From CBIFVZ01 sp966185765 (lineage in GTDB: Bacteria; Pseudomonadota; Gammaproteobacteria; Enterobacterales; Enterobacteriaceae): 64,000 nt of DNA. Below the pieces are notes generated by a model. That model ran no database searches. It saw only the letters and a program-made list of their open reading frames with translations, and was not told the DNA's origin. The DNA is taken from positions 1 through 64,000 of the forward strand of contig CBIFVZ010000007.1 of NCBI GenBank assembly GCA_966185765.1, given 5' to 3'. Below, piece by piece: positions 1 to 8,499 of the stretch; within the stretch, counting starts at the first letter, position 1, and the number at the start of each line of letters is the position of its first letter. A program made the position numbers and the translations under genes.

Positions 1-631
1 TCGCGCGGGCAATGGCGGCTTCAACGGCGGCTTTGCGCGGGTCTGGCGGTGGCGCGGTCGCCTCTGTAGAGGGTGTCGCGGCATTGTCGGCGTTTTGCGC
101 CGGAGCCTCGCTGCTGCCGCCAGCCTGCTGCGCGGCTTTGCGGGCCTTAGCGCGGGCAATGGCGGCTTCAACGGCGGCTTTGCGCGGATCTGGCGGTGGC
201 GCGGTCGCCTCTGTAGAGGATGTCGCGGCATTGTCGGCGTTTTGCGCCGGAGCCTCGCTGCTGCCGCCAGCCTGCTGCGCGGCTTTGCGGGCCTTAGCGC
301 GGGCAATGGCGGCTTCAACGGCGGCTTTGCGCGGGTCTGGCGGTGGCGCCGTTGCCTCTGTAGAAGGTGTCGTGGCATTGTCAGCGTTTTGCGCCGGAGC
401 CTCGCTGCTACCCTCAGCCTGCTGCGCGGCTTTACGGGCCTTAGCGCGGGCAATGGCAGCTTCAACGGCGGCTTTGCGCGGGTCTGGCGGTGGCGTGGTT
501 GCCTCTGTAGAGGGTGTCGCGGCATTGTCGGCGTTTTGCGCCGGAGCCTCGCTGCTGCCCTCAGCCTGCTGTGCGGCTTTACGGGCCTTAGCGCGGGCAA
601 TGGCGGCTTCAACGGCAGATTTGCGCGGATC
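1..631 (-). repeat. 147-bp tandem repeats coding the RsxC tail
   Basis: The same 147-bp unit recurs with exact spacing: the plus-strand string aatggc starts at 11, 158, 305, 452 and 599. Four full units plus partial ends are visible. Each unit codes 49 residues: a 23-residue charged helix (DPRKAAVEAAIARAKARK then AAQQA) and a 26-residue Ala/Pro/Thr/Ser linker. Differences between units are mostly single bases, for example GG or EG after AAQQA and TPST or TSST in the linker. The array continues past the left edge, so the copy number is unknown. Confidence 0.95.
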
Positions 632-2305
632 GTTCAGCTCGTCACCGTGGGTTTCAGTATTACTCTTCGTTTGTTGCCGCTTCTCAGCCTGACGCGCTCT
701 GGCTTCAGCTTTGCGTGCTTCACGTGCGGCTATCATTGCGCTGTTATCTGGTTTTGAGCCTGCCGCGATTTCAATGGTTTCTGTTGCGTCTGCCTTTTTA
801 GTGCGGATGCGCGCCAGCGCGGCAGCGATGGCGTCTTTATCTGCAGCCCCGGGTTGAGCCGCGGCCTGCTTATGTCGACTGGCACGGGCGACTTTTTCAC
901 GCTCAAGACGTGCCTGGCGGGCTTCAAAGCGTTCTTTTGCTTCAGCGGCGCGACGGGCTTCTTCATCAATGGCGCGGATCTCGGCTTTCTCCTGGCGGAA
1001 GTACTGCACCAACGGGATGTTGCTTGGGCAAACCCAGGCGCAGGCACCGCACTCAATGCAGTCTGCCAGATTGTGTGCCGTTGCCTTATCGTGTTGCTGG
1101 CCCTTACTGAACCAGTAGAGCTGTTGGGGTAGCAGATCCGCCGGGCAGGCGTCAGCGCAGGCACTACAACGAATGCAGCCCTGTTCTTCAGGCGTTTCAC
1201 CCATTTCGCTGGCAGAAGGGGCTAACAGGCAGTTGGTAATTTTTACCACTGGTACATCAAGCGATGGCAGGGTAAAGCCCATCAGCGGACCACCCATAAT
1301 GACCAGCTGCTGTTTGGTAGGGCGTAAACCGGCAACATCAAGCAGATGGCGTACCGGTGTACCAAGACGCGCCCAGACGTTGCCTGGACGTGCGACCGAT
1401 TCGCCGGTTAGCGTCACCACGCGCTCAGTCAATGGCTCGCCATCGATGACGGCACGCTTAATCGCATAAGCGGTGCCGACGTTTTGCATCAGCACGCCAA
1501 TATCTGACGAACGACCACCGTGCGGCACCTGCTTGCCGGTGAGAATTTGTGTGAGTTGTTTTGCGCCGCCAGAAGGATATTTGGTCGGAATGACGCGCAG
1601 GCGAATATCGTGAGAGTCTGCCAGAACCGCACGCAGCATCGAAATGGCCTGAGGCTTGTTGTCTTCAATACCGATAAGCGTTTCGCGTGGCTGAAGAATG
1701 TGCGTCAGTATACGGATGCCTTCAACAATCTGCGCAGCGCAGTCCTGCATTAGCCTGTCGTCCGCCGTGATATAGGGTTCGCATTCAGCGGCATTGATGA
1801 TAAGTGTGGTGATATTGCTGCCACCGCCGCGAAGCTTCACGCCGGTCGGGAAGCCTGCACCGCCCAGTCCCGCCACGCCGTACTGATGGATACGCTCAAT
1901 CAATGCCTCACGACTCTGGCAGCGGTAGTCCTCCATGCGTACACGCTCCAACCAGCGGTCTTCACCGTCGGCGTCAATCACCGCACACAGCTCTGCCAGC
2001 CCGGAAGGATGGGCGGTCGTGTGGGGTTCAATCGCAACGACGGTACCGGAGGTTGGGGCATGAACGGGCAGCATTCTGCCACTGCCACGGGTCAACGGTT
2101 GACCGCGCAGCACATGTTCACCCACGCTCACGCACGGTTCACCTTCAAGACCGAGATGTTGCTTGAGCGGCACAATAAAGCGGGTTGGCAGAGGAACCTG
2201 GCGCAGCGGCGTACCGCTGGACTGAGCTTTCATTTCCGGAGGGTGGATGCCGCCGTGAAAGTCCCAGAGTTTCTCTTTTCTGAACGCGGAAAATATCTTA
2301 AGCAT
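1..2305 (-). CDS. rsxC: RsxC, electron transport complex subunit C (3' end outside window)
   Basis: Subunit of the membrane Rsx (Rnf-like) complex, which in E. coli keeps SoxR reduced; RsxC is the peripheral subunit that carries flavin/NADH-binding and iron-sulfur domains. The ATG at 2305-2303 overlaps the end of rsxB by 8 bases and the protein begins MLKIF. Two 4Fe-4S motifs are visible: CIRCSACADACP from residue 377 and CIECGACAWVCP from residue 416. A charged Ala/Arg/Lys/Glu-rich helical region follows. From residue 559 to the window edge (residue 768) the protein is a tandem array of a 49-residue unit starting DPRKAAVEAAIARAKARK. E. coli RsxC has a similar helix repeat, but with a linker that makes the unit only about 32 residues, as I remember it. 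The C-terminus lies beyond base 1. Confidence 0.97.
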   Translation of the reverse strand, partial: MLKIFSAFRKEKLWDFHGGIHPPEMKAQSSGTPLRQVPLPTRFIVPLKQHLGLEGEPCVSVGEHVLRGQPLTRGSGRMLPVHAPTSGTVVAIEPHTTAHPSGLAELCAVIDADGEDRWLERVRMEDYRCQSREALIERIHQYGVAGLGGAGFPTGVKLRGGGSNITTLIINAAECEPYITADDRLMQDCAAQIVEGIRILTHILQPRETLIGIEDNKPQAISMLRAVLADSHDIRLRVIPTKYPSGGAKQLTQILTGKQVPHGGRSSDIGVLMQNVGTAYAIKRAVIDGEPLTERVVTLTGESVARPGNVWARLGTPVRHLLDVAGLRPTKQQLVIMGGPLMGFTLPSLDVPVVKITNCLLAPSASEMGETPEEQGCIRCSACADACPADLLPQQLYWFSKGQQHDKATAHNLADCIECGACAWVCPSNIPLVQYFRQEKAEIRAIDEEARRAAEAKERFEARQARLEREKVARASRHKQAAAQPGAADKDAIAAALARIRTKKADATETIEIAAGSKPDNSAMIAAREARKAEARARQAEKRQQTKSNTETHGDELNDPRKSAVEAAIARAKARKAAQQAEGSSEAPAQNADNAATPSTEATTPPPDPRKAAVEAAIARAKARKAAQQAEGSSEAPAQNADNATTPSTEATAPPPDPRKAAVEAAIARAKARKAAQQAGGSSEAPAQNADNAATSSTEATAPPPDPRKAAVEAAIARAKARKAAQQAGGSSEAPAQNADNAATPSTEATAPPPDPRKAAVEAAIARA

Positions 2306-2876
2306 GTTGTTCCGTCGTGATTACGCGCACGGGAATGGTCTGCAAATCCCACTTCCAGGTATCGGGGGTTTGCGCGACAGGGCGCAGTTCAATGCACTGC
2401 GTAGGGCAGGGATCAACGCACAGATTGCAGCCAGTACATAAATCGCTGACCACGGTGTGCATTGCACGCGTCGCGCCAACGATGGCGTCTACCGGACAAG
2501 CCTGGATGCATTTAGTGCAGCCAATACAGTTGGCTTCATCAATAACGGCCAACATCCGCACAGGTTCGGCGGCAGGACCGTCATCGCCAATAGGTTGAGG
2601 GTCTACGTTCAAAAGGGTCGCGATTTTATTCATTACTGCTTCTCCGCCCGGAGCACAGCGGTTAATACGCTCGCCATTATTACCTACCGCTTCAGCGTAG
2701 GGCCGACAGCCGGGATAGCCGCACTGTCCGCACTGGCTCTGGGGCAGCAGATCGTCAATTTTATCGACAATCGGGTCTTCTTCGACGGCAAACCGGCGTG
2801 ATGCGTAACCCAACAACAGGCCAAACAGCAGGGAGAGTAATGTGAGTACCGCAACGGCAATCGTAATTGTGTTCAT
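2298..2876 (-). CDS. rsxB: RsxB, electron transport complex iron-sulfur subunit B
   Basis: Ferredoxin-like subunit of the Rsx/Rnf complex, which passes electrons within the membrane complex. It has 192 residues, the same as E. coli RsxB. An N-terminal membrane helix (about residues 4-25) is followed by a 4Fe-4S domain with C49, C52, C57 and C74. Two classical ferredoxin motifs come next: CIGCTKCIQACP (C117, C120, C123, C127) and CTGCNLCVDPCP (C147, C150, C153, C157). The ATG shares one base with the rsxA stop codon (TGATG), and the end overlaps the rsxC start by 8 bases, so the three genes should be translationally coupled in one operon. Confidence 0.98.
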   Translation of the reverse strand: MNTITIAVAVLTLLSLLFGLLLGYASRRFAVEEDPIVDKIDDLLPQSQCGQCGYPGCRPYAEAVGNNGERINRCAPGGEAVMNKIATLLNVDPQPIGDDGPAAEPVRMLAVIDEANCIGCTKCIQACPVDAIVGATRAMHTVVSDLCTGCNLCVDPCPTQCIELRPVAQTPDTWKWDLQTIPVRVITTEQHA

Positions 2877-3457
2877 CAGAATTTCACCAGCCCGCTAAAC
2901 CCCATAAAGGCAAGCGACATCAGACCGGCGGTAATAAGCGCAATAGCGTTACCTTTAAAGGGGGCCGGAACATCCGCGACAGCAAGGCGTTCGCGAATAG
3001 AAGCGAACAGCACCATTACCAGTGAAAAGCCAACTGCCGCAGAAAAGCCGTACAGGGCCGACTGTAAAAAAGAGTGATTCAGGTTGATACTGAGCAGCGC
3101 CACGCCAAGTACTGCACAGTTCGTGGTAATCAGCGGCAGGAAGATCCCCAGCAGGCGATACAGCGCCGGGCTTGTTTTGCGCACGACCATTTCGGTGAAC
3201 TGAACAACAACCGCGATAACCAGAATAAATGACATTGTACGCAGGTAAACCAGCTCAAGTGGCACCAGAATCAGGTGATCTATTAGCCAGGAAAAGACCG
3301 TTGCCAGCGTCATCACAAACGTGGTGGCAAGCCCCATCCCGATGGCGGTTTCCAGTTTTTTCGATACGCCCATAAACGGGCACAGGCCAAGGAACTTCAC
3401 CAGCACGAAGTTATTGACCAGCACAGTACCGATAAACAAAAGCAAGTAGTCTGACAT
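2876..3457 (-). CDS. rsxA: RsxA, electron transport complex membrane subunit A
   Basis: Integral membrane subunit of the Rsx/Rnf complex, with about six hydrophobic helices across 193 residues. The motifs LGLCPFMGVSKK and ITTNCAVLGVAL are typical of the RsxA/RsxE (NqrD/E) family. Two ATG codons are adjacent (3460 and 3457). I chose 3457 because it gives the E. coli length and better spacing from the AGG at about -10; 3460 would add one Met. It is the first gene of rsxABC. A hairpin with a T-run stands only about 16 bases before the start (3473-3504). Confidence 0.96.
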   Translation of the reverse strand: MSDYLLLFIGTVLVNNFVLVKFLGLCPFMGVSKKLETAIGMGLATTFVMTLATVFSWLIDHLILVPLELVYLRTMSFILVIAVVVQFTEMVVRKTSPALYRLLGIFLPLITTNCAVLGVALLSINLNHSFLQSALYGFSAAVGFSLVMVLFASIRERLAVADVPAPFKGNAIALITAGLMSLAFMGFSGLVKF

Positions 3458-3472
3458 CATTCGACCTGAATT

Positions 3473-3504
3473 AAAAAAAGCCGCCTATTATCTGATAAGA
3501 GGCG
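3473..3504 (-). terminator. Intrinsic terminator-like hairpin between ydgK and rsxA
   Basis: On the minus strand the stem CGCCT-C-TTATC / GATAA-T-AGGCG is followed by GC and a run of seven T (plus-strand A-run 3473-3479). It fits a terminator for ydgK. It lies so close to the rsxA start that any rsx transcript begun upstream must cross it. Confidence 0.7.
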
Positions 3505-3533
3505 TTCGGCGACAACCGTACCTTATTTGCGGG

Positions 3534-3974
3534 CTAAGGGTTAACAAACGTGGCCTTGACCCGCGAGGAATGGCGAAAATAGGGCGCCAGTAGCGCGGCA
3601 GCAATCAGCGGGAAAATCAGCTGACGTAATGCGATATCATCTGTTACCGGCGTAAACGCGAATGATTTTAACGCCAGTAAAACGCAGATAAGCAGCCAGA
3701 GAATATAGTGCTTTCTGACCAGGCGGCGGCGCTGGAAAAACGCTGCACATAGCCACAGCGTGTAGCACCACATCGCCAGCGCACTGGCAAGCGAGAGATA
3801 CCACATCGTCACCTGGGAGCCTGACTGCAGGCTCAGTGTTGCATGGGCCTGAGTGTTGGTGAGGGCGATACCGAACAGTGCCAGAGCAATCGTGAAGCTC
3901 AGTAACGTCAGCAACAACCAGGCAAGGGCTGCAAATAGCCAACCGCCAATACGCGGCGTGTGCGTGGTGGTCAT
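3534..3974 (-). CDS. ydgK: YdgK, DUF2569 inner-membrane protein
   Basis: Small predicted inner-membrane protein of the DUF2569 family with four hydrophobic segments in 146 residues (about 11-37, 57-80, 92-108 and 118-133). Its function is unknown. It sits directly upstream of rsxABC, as in E. coli. The start has GAGG a few bases upstream in CCGGAGGAATGAGGAATA. It is slightly longer than my memory of the E. coli protein (about 136 residues), mostly at the C-terminus (HSSRVKATFVNP). Family membership is secure from position and hydrophobic pattern; the biochemical role is not. Confidence 0.88.
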   Translation of the reverse strand: MTTTHTPRIGGWLFAALAWLLLTLLSFTIALALFGIALTNTQAHATLSLQSGSQVTMWYLSLASALAMWCYTLWLCAAFFQRRRLVRKHYILWLLICVLLALKSFAFTPVTDDIALRQLIFPLIAAALLAPYFRHSSRVKATFVNP

Positions 3975-4468
3975 TATTCCTCATTCCTCCGGGATGCGGC
4001 AAACAGGCGGCGCAACAATGGCCGTGCGCGATTATAAGTAAATTCCAGGTATTCTGAAACCCACACAACGATGCGACTGCACGTACAGACAAACGAATGC
4101 TGTGTGTGTTTGCGCAGGAACTGCGCTGACGTTATCCCGACAGGGCTGGTCTTATCATGTGCTTGTGAACGTCCAGCTCGTATAGCGAGCAGGATGATAG
4201 TACTGCGCAGCGAGTCCGGGTATTTGACGCTGACTGGCGATATCGCGACAAACTCTATGCCAGACCATATACGTTGAACGCCATAGCCAGACAGGGCGCT
4301 GGCGGATTAGCGAACGAAACGTTGGGCTGGAAGGTGGGGGCTACCCGGTTATTTTTCTTGCCCGTGTTTTACGGGCAAGAAATACATTCTTACAGGGTCT
4401 TGTGCTGGCGCGACGGTAGTTTTACTGGCAAATGGAACAGGCGCAGTTCGTAGTCCGGTCACACCGCA
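3975..4468. other. Gene-free interval between cnu and ydgK
   Basis: Nearly 500 bases without a convincing gene. Short open frames here (for example 4071-4277 plus) lack a ribosome-binding site and any recognisable protein. The interval holds the ydgK promoter at its left end and a perfect 12-bp inverted repeat at 4354-4382. I see no RNA gene that I can name. Confidence 0.6.
4354..4382. terminator. Perfect 12-bp hairpin downstream of cnu
   Basis: TTTCTTGCCCGT (4354-4365), loop GTTTT, ACGGGCAAGAAA (4371-4382). It is a perfect stem about 87 bases past the cnu stop. No separate U-tract follows on the minus strand, so it may be a 3' stabilising hairpin rather than a classical terminator. Confidence 0.5.
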
Positions 4469-4684
4469 TTATTGCACGTAATGCCAGATGGATTTAGGCA
4501 CATGCCCCGGGTCGAACAGGCGCCCCCCAGAAACCAATTCAGCGCGGCGATGGTCTGCTGCACGATACATATTAATAATGTCCTGTGTATTGGTCAGTGA
4601 GTAGTTAAGGTGATCAAAGAGTTTCTCAAGGCTTTCAAGCGTATTTATCTTACGGAATTTTAATAAGTAATCAAAAACGGTCAT
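4469..4684 (-). CDS. cnu: Cnu (YdgT), Hha-family H-NS co-regulator
   Basis: Small partner of H-NS and StpA of the Hha/YmoA family, which helps silence AT-rich and horizontally acquired genes; in E. coli it also binds an oriC segment. The 71-residue reading MTVFDYLLKF to the C-terminal SIWHYVQ matches E. coli Cnu closely, including DHRRAELVSGGRLFD. An in-frame ATG 15 bases upstream (4699) would add MDFTL. I prefer 4684 because it gives the family length, although the ribosome-binding site is weak for both. It lies between ydgJ and ydgK, the E. coli position. The small gene blr, expected nearby in E. coli, was not found. Confidence 0.95.
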   Translation of the reverse strand: MTVFDYLLKFRKINTLESLEKLFDHLNYSLTNTQDIINMYRAADHRRAELVSGGRLFDPGHVPKSIWHYVQ

Positions 4685-4919
4685 AAGGGTAAAATCCATT
4701 ATTCATGCAATCGTATTCTTCTTGCCATAGAAGTGATAAATGATAAACGCAATATGACAAGGGTTATATCTAATTTGCTGAAAAGACAAAGAAATAAGAG
4801 TTTTCTTCTCAATTATTGATTCCCGTCTGCATCGTGAGTACCGGGCTTCACTTTGCGAAGCAGGTTACACAGCGGTATGGTAAGGCTCGGCATGGGTACA
4901 ATTCATAAGAGGTAAGGTA

Positions 4920-5960
4920 ATGAGCGACACTGTCCGCGTAGGGTTAATTGGCTACGGATATGCCAGCAAAACGTTTCATGCACCGCTGATTGCCGGTACG
5001 CCGGGTATGCAGCTGGCGGCGGTTTCCAGTAGTGATGCCTCTAAAGTGCAGGCCGACTGGCCCGGCATTCCGGTTGTTTCCAGCCCTGTGGCGCTGTTTG
5101 ACGACCCAAATCTGGATTTAATCGTCATCCCAACCCCGAATGATACGCACTTTCCGCTTGCGAAGGCGGCGCTGGAAGCGGGAAAACACGTTGTGGTGGA
5201 TAAACCGTTTACCGTGACGTTGTCACAGGCGCGGGAGCTGGAGGCACTGGCAAAAAGCCGTGGTCTGGTGTTATCGGTATTCCATAATCGCCGCTGGGAC
5301 AGCGATTTTCTGACACTTAAAGCGCTGCTCGCAGACGGAACGCTCGGTGAGGTTGCTTATTTCGAATCGCATTTTGATCGCTTTCGTCCACAGGTACGTA
5401 ACCGCTGGCGCGAGCAGGCGGGTGTGGGCAGCGGTATCTGGTATGACCTGGGGCCACATCTGGTAGACCAGGCGCTGGTACTGTTTGGGCAGCCAGTCAG
5501 CATTGCGGTCGATCTTGCGCAGCTGCGTCCGGGGGCGCAAACCACTGACTATTTTCACGCTATTCTTAATTATCCGCAGCGTCGTGTGGTGTTGCATGCC
5601 AGCATGCTGGCGGCGGCAGAGTCTGCGCGCTATATCGTGCATGGCACCCGCGGCAGCTATGTGAAGTATGGGCTGGATCCGCAGGAAGACAGGCTCAAGG
5701 CGGGTGAGCGTCCACCGCTCGAAGACTGGGGCTACGATATGCGCGACGGCGTGCTGACGCTCGCAGACGGCGATATGCTTGCAGAGAAACCACTGCTGAC
5801 GTTGCCAGGGAATTATCCAGCCTATTACGCAGGTGTGCGTGATGCGCTCAACGGCCAGGGCGAAAACCCGGTTCCGGCAAGTCAGGCTATTCACGTGATG
5901 GAACTTATTGAACTGGGCATTGAATCGGCAAAACACCGCGCGGTACTCAACCTGACGTGA
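4920..5960 (+). CDS. ydgJ: YdgJ, Gfo/Idh/MocA-family NAD(P)-dependent oxidoreductase
   Basis: Predicted cytosolic dehydrogenase. The N-terminal Rossmann fold is shown by VGLIGYGYASKTFHAPLI from residue 7. The dinucleotide-domain motif DKPFTVT is near residue 94, and the C-terminal GFO_IDH_MocA domain follows. It has 346 residues, identical in length to E. coli YdgJ, with long stretches of identity. The physiological substrate is not established. It is preceded by an AGAGGTAAGG ribosome-binding site and transcribed divergently from cnu. Confidence 0.96.
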   Translation: MSDTVRVGLIGYGYASKTFHAPLIAGTPGMQLAAVSSSDASKVQADWPGIPVVSSPVALFDDPNLDLIVIPTPNDTHFPLAKAALEAGKHVVVDKPFTVTLSQARELEALAKSRGLVLSVFHNRRWDSDFLTLKALLADGTLGEVAYFESHFDRFRPQVRNRWREQAGVGSGIWYDLGPHLVDQALVLFGQPVSIAVDLAQLRPGAQTTDYFHAILNYPQRRVVLHASMLAAAESARYIVHGTRGSYVKYGLDPQEDRLKAGERPPLEDWGYDMRDGVLTLADGDMLAEKPLLTLPGNYPAYYAGVRDALNGQGENPVPASQAIHVMELIELGIESAKHRAVLNLT

Positions 5961-6067
5961 TGGTTGTTTTACGCGCCACTTATTGTGGCGTGTGCTGTTA
6001 CAGGCTCGCATCGCGGGCCTTTTTATTGCAAAGTATTGCCCTTCTGATGACATAAATGGGACAGAGC

Positions 6068-7057
6068 ATGGGTTGGCTGCAGCGTCTGAAAATCGATAAA
6101 TTTTTGCTTACCATGATTGTGGTGGTTGTAGTGGCGTCACTGCTGCCTGCGCAGGGGATGGCGAAAACCGGGTTTGAATACCTGACCACCGCAGCTATTG
6201 CACTTTTGTTTTTTATGCATGGAGCAAAACTCTCGCGAGAGGCGATTCTGGCGGGTGCCGGGCACTGGCGGCTGCACATGGTGGTATTCTTAAGCACCTT
6301 TGCGCTGTTTCCGTTGCTGGGACTGGCAATGGCGTGGATCCCGCCATCTATTCTGCCACCTCCGCTATTTATGGGTTTCCTTTATCTTTGTGCGCTGCCT
6401 GCGACGGTGCAGTCGGCTATCGCTTTTACTTCGGTTGCCGGAGGCAATGTCGCCGCTGCGGTATGCAGCGCCTCTGCTTCCAGCATACTCGGTATTTTTC
6501 TCTCACCGGTGCTGGTGGGCGCACTGATGCAAACCCAGGAAGGCAGTACCGACACGCTACACGCCATCGGCAAAATTATTCTGCAACTGATGGTGCCGTT
6601 TATTGTTGGTCATCTGTCACGCCCGCTGATTGGTCGCTGGGTCGACAGGCATAAGAAACTTATTAATCTCACGGATCGTTCATCGATTTTGCTGGTGGTG
6701 TATGTTGCTTTCAGTGAGGCGGTGGTGGAAGGTATCTGGCATCAGGTAACGGGCATGGCGCTGTTATGGGTAATGGTGATTTCACTGGTGCTACTGGCGA
6801 TTGTGCTGGTTGTTAACACCTGGGCGGCACGGCTACTCGGTTTTGATACTGCCGATGAAATTACCATTGTGTTCTGTGGCTCCAAGAAAAGCCTCGCCAA
6901 CGGTGTGCCGATGGCAAATGTTTTGTTTCCAGCCAGTGCTGTGGGGATGATGCTGCTGCCGCTGATGATTTTCCATCAGATTCAGCTCATGGTGTGTGCC
7001 GTGCTGGCACAGCACTATGCGCGCCGTACCCGGCAAAAAACGCCGCCCGTAGCCTGA
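6068..7057 (+). CDS. YfeH-type bile acid:sodium symporter family transporter
   Basis: Polytopic membrane protein of about 10 helices in 329 residues. It shares the blocks LTTAAIALLFFMHGAKLSRE, SVAGGNVAAAVCSASASS and EITIVFCGSKKSLANG with E. coli YfeH of the BASS/SBF-like (RCH1) family. Relatives are Na+-coupled organic-anion or Ca-linked carriers; the substrate here is unknown. I chose the ATG at 6068 because GGGACAG is well placed before it; an in-frame ATG at 6056 would add four residues. It is inserted between ydgJ and add, where E. coli K-12 has no such gene as far as I remember. It faces add across a shared terminator. Confidence 0.88.
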   Translation: MGWLQRLKIDKFLLTMIVVVVVASLLPAQGMAKTGFEYLTTAAIALLFFMHGAKLSREAILAGAGHWRLHMVVFLSTFALFPLLGLAMAWIPPSILPPPLFMGFLYLCALPATVQSAIAFTSVAGGNVAAAVCSASASSILGIFLSPVLVGALMQTQEGSTDTLHAIGKIILQLMVPFIVGHLSRPLIGRWVDRHKKLINLTDRSSILLVVYVAFSEAVVEGIWHQVTGMALLWVMVISLVLLAIVLVVNTWAARLLGFDTADEITIVFCGSKKSLANGVPMANVLFPASAVGMMLLPLMIFHQIQLMVCAVLAQHYARRTRQKTPPVA

Positions 7058-7077
7058 GGGCGGCGCATTTTTTTATA
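7035..7077. terminator. Bidirectional terminator between the YfeH-like gene and add
   Basis: Stem CGCCGCCC / GGGCGGCG (7041-7048 and 7058-7065), with six A before it and a T-run after it. The layout can stop transcripts from both convergent genes. The hairpin overlaps the last codons of the plus-strand gene. Confidence 0.85.
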
Positions 7078-8074
7078 CAGCGCGCACGCTTTCACGCAGC
7101 GCGCGTTTTTCTTCCTCTGACAGGAAGGCAATTTTCAAGGCGTTTTCCTGTGCAGTGCGGATATGTGCCGCGCTCAATCCTGCCTGCGGTGCTGCCAGGG
7201 TATATTCGTGCACGATATCCACGCCCTGAACCGCCGGATCGTCTGAGTTAATCGTTGCCAGAATGCCACGGTCAAGGAAGGTGACAAGGGGATGTTCGGC
7301 AAGCGAGCCGACAGTACTGGTCTGGATGTTAGATGTCAGGCAGGATTCAATGCCAATACCTTGTTCTGCCAGAAAATCCATCAGCTTTTCATCTTCCGCC
7401 GCTTTGATGCCGTGCCCGATACGCTCGGCACCCAGCTCGCGAATAGCCTGCCAGATACTCTGCGGTCCGGCGGCCTCGCCTGCGTGCACAGTAATCCGCC
7501 AGCCCGCGTCGCGGGCGCGGTTAAAGTGGTTGAGAAACAGGCTGCCAGGAAAGCCGATTTCATCACCGGCAAGATCGAGCGCGGTAATCGCGTCACGATG
7601 CGCCAGCAGCCCTTCCAGTTCCGCCTCACAGGCTGCTTCGCCAAAGGTCCGGCTCAGAATGCCAATCAGTCGTGCCTGAACGCCATAATCGCGCACGCCC
7701 TGACGCACGCCGTCAATCACGGCTTCTACCACACCTGCTACCGGCAGACCGTGGGTCATTGCCATATAGCGTGGTGAGAAACGTAACTCAACGTAATGCA
7801 GCCCCTGGCGGGCTGCGTCTTCCATATTCTCCAGCGCGACGCGGCGACAGGCATCAAGCGAGCCTAATACTTTAACGCCCCAGTCGAGCCTGGCGAGAAA
7901 ACTGACCAGGTCCGGCTGGTTCTCAGTCACCTGTACATAAGGGCGCAGTGCCTCAAGGGAGTCAGCCGGAAGCGGAAGGTTAAACTGGCGGCCAAGTTCA
8001 AGAATTGTCTGTGCGCGAATGTTGCCATCAAGGTGGCGGTGCAGGTCGGTTAATGGAAGGGATTTGTCGATCAT
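7073..8074 (-). CDS. add: Adenosine deaminase
   Basis: Cytosolic zinc enzyme that deaminates adenosine and deoxyadenosine to inosine and deoxyinosine in purine salvage. It has 333 residues, as in E. coli. Metal and catalytic residues are all present: H12 and H14 (LHRHLDGN), H197 and E200 (TVHAGE), H221 (GHGI), D278 and D279 (NSDDP). The start is ATG at 8074 (MIDKSLPLTD). It is transcribed alone into a shared terminator with the convergent transporter gene. Confidence 0.98.
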   Translation of the reverse strand: MIDKSLPLTDLHRHLDGNIRAQTILELGRQFNLPLPADSLEALRPYVQVTENQPDLVSFLARLDWGVKVLGSLDACRRVALENMEDAARQGLHYVELRFSPRYMAMTHGLPVAGVVEAVIDGVRQGVRDYGVQARLIGILSRTFGEAACEAELEGLLAHRDAITALDLAGDEIGFPGSLFLNHFNRARDAGWRITVHAGEAAGPQSIWQAIRELGAERIGHGIKAAEDEKLMDFLAEQGIGIESCLTSNIQTSTVGSLAEHPLVTFLDRGILATINSDDPAVQGVDIVHEYTLAAPQAGLSAAHIRTAQENALKIAFLSEEEKRALRESVRAV

Positions 8075-8208
8075 GGTCGCACTCTTTTTTTAGTTAAAGT
8101 GCAATCCATTATAAATCTTCCTGCGCTGCGGGGCATTATCAGATTTATCTTCTGATGAAATTTGTTTTGCTCGGGTGTTGCACTGGTCAGTCGAACCTTT
8201 CTGGCACA

Positions 8209-8226
8209 TTGCATTGACTTATGCAA
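8209..8226. promoter_or_regulatory. Inverted repeat TTGCAT-N6-ATGCAA
   Basis: TTGCAT (8209-8214), spacer tgactt, ATGCAA (8221-8226). This is a candidate operator in the add upstream region. The regulator is unknown. Confidence 0.4.
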
Positions 8227-8274
8227 ATGTTATGCAGATCAGCACAAGTTGATAAAAACGTTAAAAACAGCGCG

Positions 8275-8295
8275 TTGCATAAAATTATTATGCAA
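8275..8295. promoter_or_regulatory. Inverted repeat TTGCATAA-N5-TTATGCAA
   Basis: Perfect 8-bp arms (8275-8282 and 8288-8295) around aatta. It shares the TTGCAT/ATGCAA half-site with the repeat 66 bases to the left, and a further ATGCAT lies near 8395. It may bind a dimeric repressor, but none is recognisable next to it. Confidence 0.4.
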
Positions 8296-8499
8296 ACAGC
8301 GTGATTATGAATATTAAGGCAGTAATATTTTATCGTGATACACATAGAAAAGTGACTATTGAGTTGATATATTGCCCCTCATGGACAACGTCTAATGCAT
8401 AATCATTTTGCTTTGTCCTGCTGCAATTGTGCCGTGAAGGCGCAGTGCGTTTTATGAGCACTGACGTTGACTATGGTCGCATTTATAGGAAAAATAATT

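Noticed and set aside
1..631. CRISPR-like array
   Set aside because: The 147-bp units are coding, contiguous and lack unique spacers.
12..757. Long plus-strand reading frames with repeated protein opposite rsxC
   Set aside because: They are antisense shadows of the GC-rich 147-bp repeats; the minus strand codes the known RsxC tail.
4071..4277. 68-codon plus-strand frame between ydgK and cnu
   Set aside because: No ribosome-binding site, Cys-rich composition without any family resemblance, overlaps no conserved gene.
4685..4919. Possible blr gene as in E. coli
   Set aside because: No frame resembling the 41-residue Blr protein on either strand.
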